From: Apium graveolens
Lineage: Eukaryota > Streptophyta > Magnoliopsida > Apiales > Apiaceae
Assembly: GCF_009905375.1 (NCBI RefSeq)
Contig: NC_133657.1
Coordinates: 67,055,233-67,119,232, forward strand
Direction of reading: 5' to 3'
Length of the DNA: 64,000 nucleotides
Shown here: positions 1 to 10,652 of the stretch, piece by piece
Layout: the number at the start of each line of letters is the position of its first letter
Numbering within the stretch: position 1 is the stretch's first letter
Made by a program: the position numbers and the translations under genes
Notes under the pieces: model-generated
The model's input: the letters and a program-made list of their open reading frames with translations, nothing else
Database searches by the model: none
Told to the model about the DNA's origin: nothing

Positions 1-1
1 T

Positions 2-2069
2 GAAGCCTCCATTGCTACTCACACTGTTGTCTTATCAGAAGATACTGATTCTTTAAGTTCTGATGCTGCAAATGTTGGAGATACTGGTGAAGCTGCTCCA
101 ACTGTAGATGCTGATGAAGCAGGTCCTTCAGGACATACTCCTCCACCGACTCTTCCTAAGTCTGAACTGGTAAAGGAGTTTGTTATCAGGGATGCATCAG
201 TGCCTTGGAGTGAAACTCCTGCAGGTCAGGAGTGGACTAAGGAATGGAACTCAGTTTCATGTGTTCCAAATGCTTTATATCTTGCTGAGCACTTGACTAA
301 AGCTGATGAAATGTTAAATTCTGATGATTTTAAAACCCAGCTTAGAGTCACTGCATTGAGTACTAAACATCTACAAGGTCTTCATTCAACTACTCATGCA
401 GAGCTACACAAGATTCAGGAGAACTTTATCAAACAGGAACAAGTTTGGAAAATTGATAAGAAAAAGTTCTTTCAACCTACCATTGACACGGTTTTTTGAA
501 GAGAAACAACAAGCTCAGATTGATCAAATTCTGACAAATCAAGCTTCTCAGCAATCGCAACTTACTGAAATCCAGACCTCAGTGGAAGTACTTATCTCTC
601 TTTTACTACCTGCTGATGCCAAAAAGGGGGAGAAGGTAATTAAGTCCAAATGCAAAACCAACAAGACACTGCAAGGAAAGGATGATGGAAAAGATGACCA
701 AGGAAACTCTGGAATGGGTAGCGGTCATAGTCAAGGTAGAAGGTTTACATCAAGACAAGCTAGTCACAGAACAAGTTCTGATACTGGGAAAAGAATAAGT
801 TCTGCTGCTGGTAAAAGGATAAGTTCTGATGAACTTCTAGATCTTGATGAGGAAATGTCAAGACAGTTATTTCTTCAAGAAAATCCAGGAATGGACTTGG
901 AAAGTTTAAAGGAAGAAGAAGCCAGACTTAAATCAGAGAAAGTCACATCTAAATCTGAAGCTTCTGGTAAAAAGTCACTTCCAAAACTTAAAGGCATTGT
1001 GATCAAAGAAAGGACACATACTGAAGCAACATTGGCTAGATCACAACCACAGATAGATCCAAGATCCAAGGGTAAAGAAAAGGTTGGTGAACCTATCAAG
1101 GGTTATGTACCTCCTAAGGAAGAAGAAATTGCTGATGAAAAAGATGATCTTGCTCTGACTTCAAGAAAAGTTCTTAAAACAACCTCTGACATAGCTCAAG
1201 TTGTTCAGAGTCAAGAAATTGTAAGTTCTGATATTCAGAAGAAGCAAGTAACCTCTGACAGAGCTCAAGTTAACTTGATATCAGAAAATAGATCAAAGAC
1301 ACTCCTACCAGGATTCACTAAAGCAAAACATACTCAATCCTTGAAGACTACTACAAGTGGTTTTGAAGCAAGAGTAGTTACTGGAAAGGAAGCTAGAGAT
1401 AAAACTGGATTGGGAAGTGCTGATGAAAGAAGAGTACACAACACTACCAATGATCCAACTTCCTTGAGTCAACCAGGTATTGGAGCAACTCCTGAGAGAT
1501 TGAATCAACTGGAATCTGTACAGATGGTTTACCATACCTACTTGAAAGAATACATCATGTTGTATTTCATGACAGATGGTAGGGTTTATCATATAAGACA
1601 AAATGCCATTCCTTTGAAGTATTTTGAAGAATTGGAGCATGTACTTTTCTTACTTCAAGTGGATGACAGAATAACAGAGACTGCTGCAAACTACTTAAAA
1701 GAACAGATTCAGAGACAGAAAAGGCTTTATTCTGTTAAGTCTAACAGCATATATGTTCCAAAGTACAGAGATCACAATGGTGATATTGTTGATATAAAGC
1801 CTAATACTGCACAGATCAGAACGTATCTTGGTATTAAGGGACTTGAATTCAATCTTGAGTCTGACAAAGCTTATGTCATAAGACTAGATCATGAGTTGAG
1901 AAAAGCAAAGATTAATGATCTCAGAGCTGCAATCTTTCAAACTGGTGAAGATACTGTAGAGCTTAAAGATGTTAAAAGGAGAATGATTGATGAACTAAGA
2001 TATGCTGAGAAATGTTTGTTGAAGAACTATCTCAGAACAACTCCTGACATCAGAGAGATCAGAAAATGA
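2..2069 (+). pseudogene. SIRE-type extra ORF after pol (element A), one frameshift
   Basis: Open from the window edge in frame 2 to a stop at 497-499, then open in frame 3 to 2069. The two frames meet at a run of six T at about 488-493, where one extra base explains the break. Over about 690 codons this is the only lesion, so the copy is young or was recently active. Parts in order: an acidic Ser/Asp-rich stretch, a helical glutamine-rich region likely to form a coiled coil (residues about 130-200), a long basic Ser/Lys/Glu-rich linker with a repeated GKRISS peptide (around 780-830), and a compact C-terminal domain from about 1490. The family is known from SIRE/Maximus elements, where it is often called env-like. 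I see no signal peptide or convincing membrane segment here, so an envelope role is not supported. The function is unknown. Confidence 0.75.
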
Positions 2070-2264
2070 AGAAGCCAAGTCGAAGATCTACAACTGCTTA
2101 AATTCTGATATTTATACAGATTGAAGTTGTTATCAGAAGTTGAAATTGGTAAAAACTTTAAGGACTGTAAGTTGTAGTTATCTAGTCTATTTCTCATGCA
2201 TTTGTACTTAATGTTTTTGACATCATCAAATATCTGTTAAACTTGTATATTTTGTTAATTTACA

Positions 2265-2277
2265 AGTTGGGGGAGAT
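2265..2277 (+). other. Polypurine tract of element A
   Basis: A G-rich purine run (GGGGGAGA) ends two bases before the TGTTAG start of the 3' LTR. This is where plus-strand DNA synthesis is primed in LTR elements. The same run precedes the 3' LTR of element K at 63584-63591. Confidence 0.85.
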
Positions 2278-2354
2278 TGTTAGATATATTTGATAATGTC
2301 ATGGCTAATATGTTTTATGTTTAGCTTTCAGAATCTTACGTGAACAGGATAAAT

Positions 2355-2465
2355 CAGTACTTAACTATTGATCAGTACTTATACTGGAAGTCAGGACTTA
2401 AGGATATCAGTACTTATATTATCAGGAGATAATCATCAGAAGATAGATATCAGAACTTAAGTGCT
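2355..2465 (+). repeat. Cluster of ATCAGTACTTA / TAAGTTCTGAT motifs in LTR A
   Basis: At least five near-copies of a 10-12 base motif: ATCAGTACTTA at about 2356, 2372 and 2405, a variant GTCAGGACTTA at about 2391, and ATCAGAACTTA at about 2449. They sit about 200-300 bp upstream of the TATA box, where plant copia LTRs often carry repeated enhancer boxes. The reverse complement, AAGTTCTGAT, recurs inside the coding part of A near 53, 772, 820 and 1222. Confidence 0.6.
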
Positions 2466-2654
2466 GAAGGACAATCAGATAAGGACAGTAGCTGATTAAA
2501 GGAAAGAAGATCGAGATAAACATAAGAAGAGATATGCATGAAGAAGGAATTCCGTGAAGAATGGAATACTTGGAAGAAAAGATATCTGATTGATATATTT
2601 TAGGAAGCAGAATTATATTCCATATCAATTAGCGATTATCTTGTAACTGTGTAG

Positions 2655-2663
2655 TATATAAAC
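2655..2663 (+). promoter_or_regulatory. TATA box of LTR A
   Basis: TATATAAAC, about 375 bp into the 616-bp LTR. An equivalent box lies at the same relative place in the LTR of element B (22584-22594, minus strand), which supports this being the core promoter. Confidence 0.65.
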
Positions 2664-2893
2664 ACAGACATAGGGTTTACACTATAAGTGTTATCATTAT
2701 TAGAAAAGATTATTCATTGTAACCCTTGCAGCTCTCGTGATATTTGTTCATCACTGAGAGGTAACAGTTCCATACTGTAACAGAGTTTATTGTTTCAATA
2801 AAGTTTGTTTTCTGTTACTTAAGTTCTTAAAGTTCGATTTGAGTGTACTATACACTGTATTCACCCCCTCTACAGTGTGTGTGTGACCTAACA

Positions 2894-4196
2894 TCATCTA
2901 CATCCTCTAGACCTGTAATCTTCTTTTCATCAAAAGACACATGAATAGATTCCATGACCACCCTTTTTCTAAGATTATAAACTCCGAAAGCTTTTGTTGA
3001 CAATGGATATCCAACAAAAATGCCTTCATCGGCTTTTAGATCAAATTTTGTAAGCTGTTCAGGATGAGTTTTGAGAATAAAACATTTACAACAAAAAATG
3101 TGAAAGTACTTCAAATTTGGCTTCTTTCCTTTCACCATCTCAAATGGTGTTTTACCATGCTTGTTGATCAAAGTGACATTTTGTGTGAAGCAAGCAGTTT
3201 GCACAGCCTCAGACCAGAAGTAGGTAGGCGATTTTGCTACCTCAAGCATGGTCCTTGTAGCTTCTATGTGAGTTCTATTCTTTCTTTCAACAACTATATT
3301 TTTTTATGGAGTTCTAGGGGCAGAAAATTCCTGTTTGATCCCCTTGTACTTGCAGAATTCTTCCATAGCGTTGTTCTTGAATTGAGTTCCATTATCACTT
3401 CTAAAGATCTTGATTTTATGAGCTGATCCTTTTTCCAGTTCCCTTAAACGATAAAAAAGAATGGATGGTGTCTCATCCTTTGTGTATAAAAAATACACCC
3501 ATATTTATCTTGTATACTCATCAATAATAATAAGTGCATACCTTTTTTTTTTGCAATAGACATTGCATTTATTGGTCCAAAAAGATCAATGTGCAGCAAG
3601 TGATATGGTTCAAGAATTGAGAATTCCGTTTTAATTTTGAAAGAGATTTTCCTTAGTTTGGCTTTCTGGCATGAATCACATAAGCCATCAGGAGTAAACA
3701 CTGCACTGGGCAATCCTCTCACAAGATCTTTCTTTACAAGTTCGTTGATGTTGTTGAACTTGAGACGAGAAAGTCTTTTATGCCAGTTCCAGCTGTCTTC
3801 CACAGATGCTCTACTAAGTAGATATACTTCAGAATTTTCAGTATTTGTGGAGACCCTGGCTTCATATAAGTTACCATGTCTAACACCAGTCATTGCAATC
3901 TTGCCATCTGATTTATTGACAATTTCACAATATTTCTTATAAAAATTCACATGGTAACCTCTGTCACAGATTTGATTCACACTGATCAAATTATGCTTGA
4001 ACCAGAGCTACATCTTCAATGATGAGATTTCCAAGCTTATTTTGCCATATCCCAAAATCTTTTCTAAGTTGCCATCTCCATAAGAAACATTTGGGCCAGT
4101 CTCTTCCTTAAACTCTGATAGCAGGGATTTATTTCCAGTCATATGTCCTGAGCATTCACTGTACAAGACTAGAGAATTCTTCCTATTACCTTGCAA
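2894..4196 (-). pseudogene. Protease-integrase part of pol (element B)
   Basis: From high to low coordinates: a start-like QGNRKN peptide at 4196, the protease core, the GAG-pre-integrase zinc region and the integrase core. The protease site, which reads D-S/N-G in active copia enzymes, reads Y-S-E here (about 4145-4170), so it is inactive. The zinc region keeps WHKRLSRL and CDSCQKAK (about 3650-3790). The integrase part keeps HIDLFGPI, SDNGTQFKN and YFWSEAVQTACF. Several frames are needed to read through, so the gene is dead. It stops at the LTR of element A, before RT. Confidence 0.85.
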
Positions 4197-4204
4197 TCAG
4201 ATTT

Positions 4205-5208
4205 AACAATTAGTTAGTGTTTTTAAGGACCCAGACTTTCTTGGATCCTTTGACCTTTTTAAGTTTGTTAACATTTGCAGCATAAGACTTTGAATCAGAG
4301 TTTGTGCTAACATTCTTAATATCAGAGTTTACACATGCATAATCTACTTTTGATATATTTAAATAGGATTTCATTTCATAATAGTCATAATACAAACTAT
4401 GATACTCTTTACATGTGTAAATTGAATGCCAAATACTACCACAATGAAAGCATGGATTCTGTGGTTTTTATCTAGCTATTATATTCATAAACTATGACTT
4501 AGGAGGAACAATGTTTATCCGTTTATTCTTCCTGCAAGCAACATCAAGATGATTAGTACTACCACAGTTAAAACAGACCTTTCTAGGTGCATTAGAGATG
4601 GGTTTATATTTGTTCTCCTTATTCACACATTCTTTTCCATTCCTATTCTTTCTAGGTTGTTTTTCCTTTTTTTTTTCATTTTAACATCCTTCAGCTTTTG
4701 CTTAAGCTGCTTCTGAGTCATTAAACCAACATTTACTGATTTTGTATGAATAGGTTCACACTTATCAATTTTTAAATCTAACCTAGATGCTGATGTTGAC
4801 TCTTTTTCATTAACTGACTTAACAACATCATCACTTAAGTTAAATTTAATGGGTCTTAACTGAGACTGGTTCAATTTTACCTTTATATCAGTATTTACTT
4901 GTTTATCTTTCTCAATTTCCTTTTATTTCTTTTATCAGAATTAGTCTTATCAGCATATCCTATCCCTGATCCCCAACAGTCATTTTCTATTAAACCCTGA
5001 GTTGTTTTTCCTGAACTAGTCCAAAGCTTAATTACTATTCGTTCTTTTTCTAGATAAGCATCATTTTCTAATAATTTCTCTTTAATATACAAATCATAAT
5101 CTCTTTCCTTTTGAGTTTCTAGCATGAAAATCAACTCAGATTCTAGGTAATCATTTCTTTTCTTAAGATCAAGGTTTTCACTCTTAATCCTAGCATTCTC
5201 AAGTGTTC
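4205..5208 (-). pseudogene. C-terminal half of gag (element B)
   Basis: Decayed minus-strand reading with peptides matching element K gag, such as the Q-L-K-Q-K-L-K stretch near 4690 (K has QLNDRLEKFEVK) and a gag end reading KVWVLKN (K: VTWVPKL). It contains a Lys/Glu-rich coiled-coil-like part at 4895-5134. Gag ends in a stop just before the pol frame begins at 4196, as in K. At 5208 it is cut by element C and continues at 20938. Confidence 0.75.
5204..5208. repeat. Left target site duplication of element C (TGTTC)
   Basis: TGTTC directly precedes the LTR start TGTAATAACCCC. The same five bases follow the 3' LTR at 20933-20937. This fixes both ends of C. Confidence 0.92.
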
Positions 5209-7006
5209 TGTAATAACCCCAATTTTTTTTTGAAATTTTTGAAACCCTGATGAATAGTAACTTTTGCTGATGATGCTGATTAAGGAAAATTATCAGACCA
5301 TGCTATATAGGAGTACTGTTATGGAAATTCTATGATCATATTAGTATTTCATAAAGTAAATGAGTGTATGTAAAGATCGTCATAATCCAAATACGAACAT
5401 TTTGATTTTTTCCCGAAAATCCACCAGATACCGAAATAATTGAGTATAAGGTAACATAATTAAAAGGATTTTAATTCAAGGATCATAAGAGATGATCATA
5501 AAAGGAATATAAAATATTGAGAAAGGTTTAGGAGAGCCCAAGTAATAAGATCCCGGGTATGATCCCTCAAACGATAAACGAGAACGAAAGTTAAGCGAAC
5601 CGTATAACAGATCAACGATCATTAGCCAAGTAATTAGGAGTTGATCAAAGGGGTTAGTGGATGATGATGTCATCACACCAACAAGAGGAAGACAAGTGTA
5701 ACAAGATGACATAAGCATGACCAAATGGGAAGGGTTGGTTGGTTGATTGTGAGCCACATAATTTTTACCATGGTAAAAGGTTAATTAACAAACAAAAAGA
5801 AAGCAACCAAGAAAACACATTCATTTCTCCCCCCATCTCCTTGCTCACGGTTTTTTGAAGAAAAACAAGAAGAAAAATTTCCAAACCCAAGCTCCACTCA
5901 ATCATAATTCAAGAGGTTTGTTTCCTTGGATTCTATATTTCATAACTAAGAAGAGCAAGTAGTTCGAGTGCTTGAATCCAAGGTTTGCTAGCTCAAATAA
6001 ATCATTTTAGTTTAGGGTGAATAGTAACTTTCAAGAACAAATTTTTGATTCTTGATTTTATATGTAAGGTCAAGGTAGCTTAAACATAGATTGAGGCTTC
6101 CATGGGCATTCCGATGATCTTTCATTGATTAAAAGCTTCAAGGAAGGTATAAAACTTCAAACCCTAGTTTTACTTTGAATATTTAGGAGTGGTTTTGATT
6201 AATATAGTCCATGAGAAGAATGATGCTTGTGTGTTTAAAGTTTGGTTGGGTTTGTAGTGATTGGATTTTAATTGAGGTGTTGATGATTGTTAATGGAGGA
6301 GTAGTAGTTTAAATGTTTAAGCATGAATTGAACCTTGTTTGATTTAGTAGTTTGATTGAATTTGAAGATCATGTTTGATTTCGGGAACGAACCATTACCC
6401 CTCGCCTTACCTTGAAACCTTGGTTAAGGCCCTAAATTGACTAATTGTAGTATGAAATAATTATGTAAAGTGGATTAGGCAGTTGGTAGAGTACTCACGA
6501 AAGAATCGCCTTAAAATTTTTAATGGTTAATTTATTAAAAATGGTGGAGCCGAGGGTACTCGAACGACTTATGTGATTCATTAAGCGTAGAAGTGACCAT
6601 AAACAAACATTAAGGTTCAATTGGTTTAAGTCTAGTTTCTTAAGCGACCGGGGTCTAATTCCGACTTATGTTGTTGGTCATAGGTTATCGGACCCACTTT
6701 AAGCTTAAGTTTATCCGGGAGCACTCAGACAAGTTTTCTACCCGTTATACTGTTATTGTAATGTATATATGTATATGCATTATCTTGTGATAAGTGCATG
6801 ATTTTTATTAGCAAATCTTGCGATATATTGGAGCATGTGATATGGTATATATGCATGTTTGTTTCGTAATCTTGATATCTAATTGTTGATTCAATTTCTT
6901 ATAATTGCATAATACCTATGCTAGAGATAAGCAGTAGTTGCGTATACCCTTAGTATAGGGGACCCAGAGGTGAACATTTTCTAAACCGGGAGTCGATGTT
7001 CCCGAG

Positions 7007-7010
7007 TATA

Positions 7011-7042
<32 letters not shown>
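7007..7042. repeat. (TA)n microsatellite in LTR C
   Basis: Alternating A/T run. The corresponding runs lie at 18968-19005 in the 3' LTR and 12423-12455 in S1. Confidence 0.85.
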
Positions 7043-7089
7043 AGATATAGTTTTCAAAACTATTTATCGAATAAGGTTATTTCGATAAC

Positions 7090-7210
7090 TTTATTTTATT
7101 TAATGAATATTATTTTGAATATTAATTCGAGGACTTATGACTCCGCTTATTTTATTTAATGAATATTATTTTTGAATATTCATTCGAGGACTTATGACTC
7201 CACTTATTTT
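7090..7210 (+). repeat. Tandem repeat, 2 units of about 57 bp, LTR C
   Basis: Each unit reads TTTATTTAATGAATATTATT, then an ATTCGAGGACTTATGACTCC core. Two copies are present here and two in the 3' LTR (about 19040-19165), but about five in solo LTR S1 (12093-12370). Confidence 0.85.
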
Positions 7211-8394
7211 ATTAAATAATATTCTTTATTTTATGAAAGAATAATGTTTCGATAATCAAAATTATTTTCGATTATTCGAATAAAGATCGTAGTTTCGTAT
7301 AAGTATATAAGTATATATGTTTCGATAAAGTTAGAGCGGATCCCAAAACTCATTTTTATATTTAAGATCTTCCTTTCGAAGGGGATTTAAATACTCGCTC
7401 AAAACCTGAGGGACCCGACTCAGTGGTGTATTTTACATTCGCAATGAGGTTACTGTTTTGAGAAAGCATCTTGATTACTTGCCCATCGTTCGGGAAGTAA
7501 GTTCATCTATTTGAGTCGACATAAGCAACATAGGCTCAGTGGGCGTCCATGAAAGTGTAAGTGGCTCAGTGGGAGTCCATCAATGCGTAAGTGGCTGAGT
7601 GGCAGTCCAACATAGGTCCTAATGTGGCCAGGGTGATGACCAGTGGGGAATTCATCCATCTACTAGTAGAAAAGGTTACCTATTGGTATCTTTGCCTGAT
7701 CAACAAGATATCAGGTTTATGCCAATGGTTTCTCCTTTCCAAATTCATTGGATATTACAACTCTGTTTATAATTTTCATAACAGAGGTTTTCAAGGAGTG
7801 TATGAAATGTATATATATAGGTGTGTGTATATATATCGGGACTTAATGAAGTATCTCGTAACTTCATTATTTATAATGATATTTCAAAGATTGAATCTAT
7901 CCAAGTCTTTTCTTGTAGTCTCATCTATGTGATGAACTTTTGAAACTGATTATACCTTGAACGATGGTAGTTCAAGTAGTATGCGGAAAAGATATAAGTA
8001 TATTGGAGTATCTTGTAACTTCATCTTTTCAACATTATATCTGGTTAATGATTATCTTATGCATGACAAAGATTTTCATAAAAACGTTGAGACAAGGTTA
8101 GATATATGAGATCACCTTGCAACAATATTTTTATACAGTTATAAACTCGAACTCTGTGTATATTATGCATGGAAGAGGACTTCCAAGATTTTGAAAAGTA
8201 TATATACATATATACTGAATATTTTGCGACTTGGTCGCGATAAGATATCAAACTTGGTTCATTTTTACTTGACCAAAACTTTCATGAGTACTATGAGGAT
8301 GCTCACATATTGTAAATCATTATACATATTATTTTGGTGGGCTTGTTGCTCACCCTTGCTTTCTTCTTTCATCACACAATAATAGATAGACAAG

Positions 8395-8541
8395 ATGAAC
8401 AAGACCAAGCTCCCAATTCGTGAGCGGATTGGAAACGTTCTGCAGTTTCCTGTAGGCATTGATGCCGTTGTAGCTGAGGTAGGAACTACCAACAGGCTAG
8501 GCTTTCAACTTTTGATGTACCAGACTTATGTATATTTATGA
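8395..8541 (+). CDS. Small ORF near the 3' end of LTR C (48 aa)
   Basis: A 48-codon ORF about 250 bp before the LTR end, hence upstream of the primer site and gag in the genomic RNA. It is conserved without stops in the 3' LTR copy (20537-20683). A related ORF occurs in the diverged S1 LTR (10530-10652), sharing the pattern R-(E/K)-R-(I/V)-G-(N/S)-V, a proline and a final A-E-V. It follows a pyrimidine-rich stretch and a CAG that resembles a 3' splice site. It could be an upstream ORF of the element RNA. Whether it is translated is unknown. Confidence 0.4.
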   Translation: MNKTKLPIRERIGNVLQFPVGIDAVVAEVGTTNRLGFQLLMYQTYVYL

Positions 8542-8794
8542 ATTGTAATAATGGCAAGGAATATGTAAATTTATTCAGAAACCCTTTTAAGGTGTAATGG
8601 TTTATAATTGTGGAATAAAATGACTTGTGTTATTTTTGGTATTCATATCTGAGACTATAACTTGTGGAGTGTGTGTATATTGTGGGGTCACAATGCGCAA
8701 TAATTGGTTGTTTATTAAGATTAAGTGTTATTAAGAAAAATGGAACTCGTGACAACCCGGATCCCCGACCCCGGATTTGGGGGTGTTACAGAAA

Positions 8795-8807
8795 TGGTAT
8801 CAGAGCC
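8795..8807 (+). other. Primer binding site of element C
   Basis: TGGTATCAGAGCC, four bases after the 5' LTR end, complementary to the 3' end of plant initiator tRNA-Met. It fixes C on the plus strand. Confidence 0.93.
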
Positions 8808-9239
8808 AAGCGTTATAAACCTTAGAGATGATGTGGCGTTAAGATAATAAGTTTACTAAGATAAATAAGAACTCTTGGCAAGTTCATAGTCGGACTACCT
8901 AACGTAGTACTGACAGTTAAAACCCTTATGTGAACCCTTATAAATATTGTGATAGAAGCGTAGTTCATTATCGTATATGGTAGCGGGACTCCGAACCCTG
9001 AGGTTGAGGAGCAACAACACGATGATGTTTTATTAGTTATTGGAGATAAGATGGTAGATCCGATAGAGCGTCCTAACACGAGACCGGATGATGTTCATAT
9101 TGAGGATGTAGCGGTTGAGGATGTTGTCCTAGAAGGGATTATTGCTGAGAAGGATCCCGTGAAGGATCCTGACAAGAATGAATAAAGGACCACTGAGGAA
9201 TTGATGACCATGGACAGGGCGACTACCAGAGGTAGGATT
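8808..9239 (+). other. Leader / gag N-terminal remnant of element C
   Basis: Between the primer site and the pol fragment. A reading from about 9050 gives an acidic Val/Glu/Asp-rich peptide, plausible for a gypsy Gag N-terminus, but no defined domain is visible. Confidence 0.4.
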
Positions 9240-10080
9240 GGCCCGTTACTACCGGAGGTTTGTTCAAGTTTGCAAAGAGAGTAGCCCCTTTAACGCGGCT
9301 TACTCGTAAGACTGAGAAGCTTTAATGGACAGAGAAATGCGAGAACAACTTTCAAGAACTGAAGCAAAGATTGGTGACGACCCCTATGTTGGCGTTACCG
9401 GATGGTAAAGGAGATTTTGTGATGTGTAGTGACGCTTCACATAAGGAATTATGGTGCTTCTTATACAGCACAACGAGGTAATCGCGTACGCATCAAGATA
9501 ATTAAGGGAATATAAAATTTGATATCCCCACCCATGAGCTTGGGCTCGTGGCAATAGTTTTGCCCTAAAGATTGGAGGCACTACTTGTATAGAGAGAAGT
9601 GCGAGATTTACCCAAGCCATGAGTGCTCTAGTACATTTTAACACAGAAAGAGCTGAACATGCGCTAGAGGAGGTGGTTAGAGCTAAGCAAGGATTACGAT
9701 TATGAGATTTTTTATCATCCAGGGAAAGCCAAAATGGTGGCTAATGCCCTTAGTAGGAAGGAGAGACTCAATATGATAATGTCCTCAGAAGAGTAGATAA
9801 AAGATGTCGAGAAAATGGAAATAAAAGTGAAGGTAACCAGAGCCGGTACCGAAAAGCTGTTTGAGATTGTAATACAGCCCGAATTATTGAAAAAGATCAT
9901 ATTGTGCCAAGAAAAATTGATGAATGAAGGCAGAGAGGCAATGACTGGAGAAGAGATTAATACCAAGAAAGATGATAAGGGAATAATGAGGTATCCCTAC
10001 AGAATTTGGGTTCCAAATGTTCAAGAGCTTAAGGACTGGATCTTAGATGAAAGTCATAGTTCGAGGAATAAGATTTAGGG
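9240..10080 (+). pseudogene. RT end-RNase H-integrase start fragment, misplaced before gag (element C)
   Basis: In two or three frames the fragment reads the end of reverse transcriptase (LVTTPMLALPDGKGDFV), RNase H (VMCSDASHKE near 9415-9450, FTQKELNMR-like near 9640), and the typical junction G-K-A-K-M-V-A-N-A-L-S-R-K-E (9720-9765). It then enters the integrase N-terminal part with RIWVPNVQELKDWILDE (10003-10050). This is gypsy pol, but it lies upstream of gag, and a second, more decayed pol follows gag further right. The segment is therefore duplicated or captured from another element. It is much better preserved than the pol at 14200-17035. Confidence 0.78.
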
Positions 10081-10259
10081 CAAACCTGAATGTGATAGTC
10101 AGGGAAGACGCCATCAAGATAGAAGGAACCCTTAACATAATGAAGTGGAAAATGAGGATTTAAAACATGTAGGATGAACCCGATTATGGGGAGGATGAGA
10201 AAACATTTCATACTGAGAAAACAGAAGTCGAGCAAGATAGGGAGAACCAGGACGATACT
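10081..10259 (+). pseudogene. Start of gag, left part (element C)
   Basis: Reads an acidic peptide (DEPDYGEDEKTFHTEKTE, about 10173-10226) that joins, across solo LTR S1, to a gag-like stretch at 13332. No intact start is clear. Confidence 0.5.
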
Positions 10260-10529
10260 TGTAACACCCCCAGATCCGGGGTCGGGGATCCGGGTCGTCA
10301 CGGTCTTTCTTTCCACAATATCACTTCACTTAATTAATAATAATAACCTTATGCTGTGACCCCACACTAACACACACCACAACCCGTTATAGTCTCAGAG
10401 ATGAAATTGAAATAAGTACAAGTCTTTGAATCCACAATTTAAAATTATTACAACCCAAAATGATTACTTGATAAATTTACAGTTAATTGCCATTATCTGC
10501 CACAAGTTATAATTATACATAATTGATTC

Positions 10530-10652
10530 TCAAAAATAGAATGCCTGATCTACCAATAGATCTACCTCTGCAGCTATAGCAGCCACAACATCATCGGGAA
10601 GACGCGGGACGCTTCCCACGCGCTTGCGCTGGGTCTGCTGGAGTCTGGCCAT
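10530..10652 (-). CDS. Small ORF near the 3' end of LTR S1 (40 aa)
   Basis: ATG at 10652 and stop at 10530, about 270 bp before the LTR 3' end in its own sense. The peptide keeps R-K-R-V-G-S-V, a following L-P and A-A-E-V, matching the element C small ORF with one gap. Upstream is a pyrimidine-rich stretch ending CAACAACAG, as in C. Translation is not demonstrated. Confidence 0.35.
   Translation of the reverse strand: MARLQQTQRKRVGSVPRLPDDVVAAIAAEVDLLVDQAFYF

Larger units (their letters stand above)
1..2893 (+). mobile_element. Element A: 3' part of a SIRE-type Ty1/copia retrotransposon
   Basis: The right-hand end of a copia element whose 5' LTR, gag and pol lie outside the window. What remains is the extra ORF after pol (2-2069), a short 3' untranslated stretch, a purine-rich tract and a complete 3' LTR. 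The extra ORF shares its order of parts with the one in element K (coiled-coil segment, the sequence LDANKKGEK/ADAKKGEK, conserved C-terminal part), which places A in the same lineage. The LTR ends directly against a truncated, opposite-strand integrase gene (element B), so A most likely inserted into B. The predicted right target duplication would be TCATC at 2894-2898, but the left copy is not visible. Confidence 0.85.
2278..2893 (+). repeat. 3' LTR of element A (616 bp)
   Basis: Begins TGTTAG after the purine tract and ends CCTAACA at 2893, giving the inverted TG..CA termini of an LTR. Directly after it the sequence changes to an opposite-strand copia integrase. The upstream half holds repeated ATCAGTACTTA-like motifs (2355-2465). 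A TATA box lies at 2655-2663. Its 3' end resembles the LTRs of B and J (both read GGGGGTGAATACA on the other strand), so A, B and J are related subfamilies. Confidence 0.88.
5209..8790 (+). repeat. 5' LTR of element C (3582 bp)
   Basis: Starts TGTAATAACCCC and ends GGGGGTGTTACA, directly followed by the primer site. Compared with the 3' LTR it lacks about 330 bp near 6375-6390 and about 220 bp near 7310-7335. It contains two copies of a roughly 57-bp tandem unit (7090-7210), an AT repeat (7007-7042) and a small ORF (8395-8541). The last 40 bp are GC-rich with an internal dyad (GGATCCCCGACCCCGGAT) and are nearly identical in the 3' LTR and in S1. No host-type gene is seen in it. Confidence 0.9.

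Noticed and set aside
1..2069. Calling the extra ORF of A (and that of K) a retroviral-type envelope gene
   Set aside because: No signal peptide, convincing transmembrane helix or fusion-type segment is visible. Only position after pol supports the name.
7591..7932. 113-codon ORF present in both LTRs of element C (also 19733-20074)
   Set aside because: The product is a translation of AT-rich LTR DNA with no domain. S1 does not keep it. Identity between the LTRs reflects their common origin.
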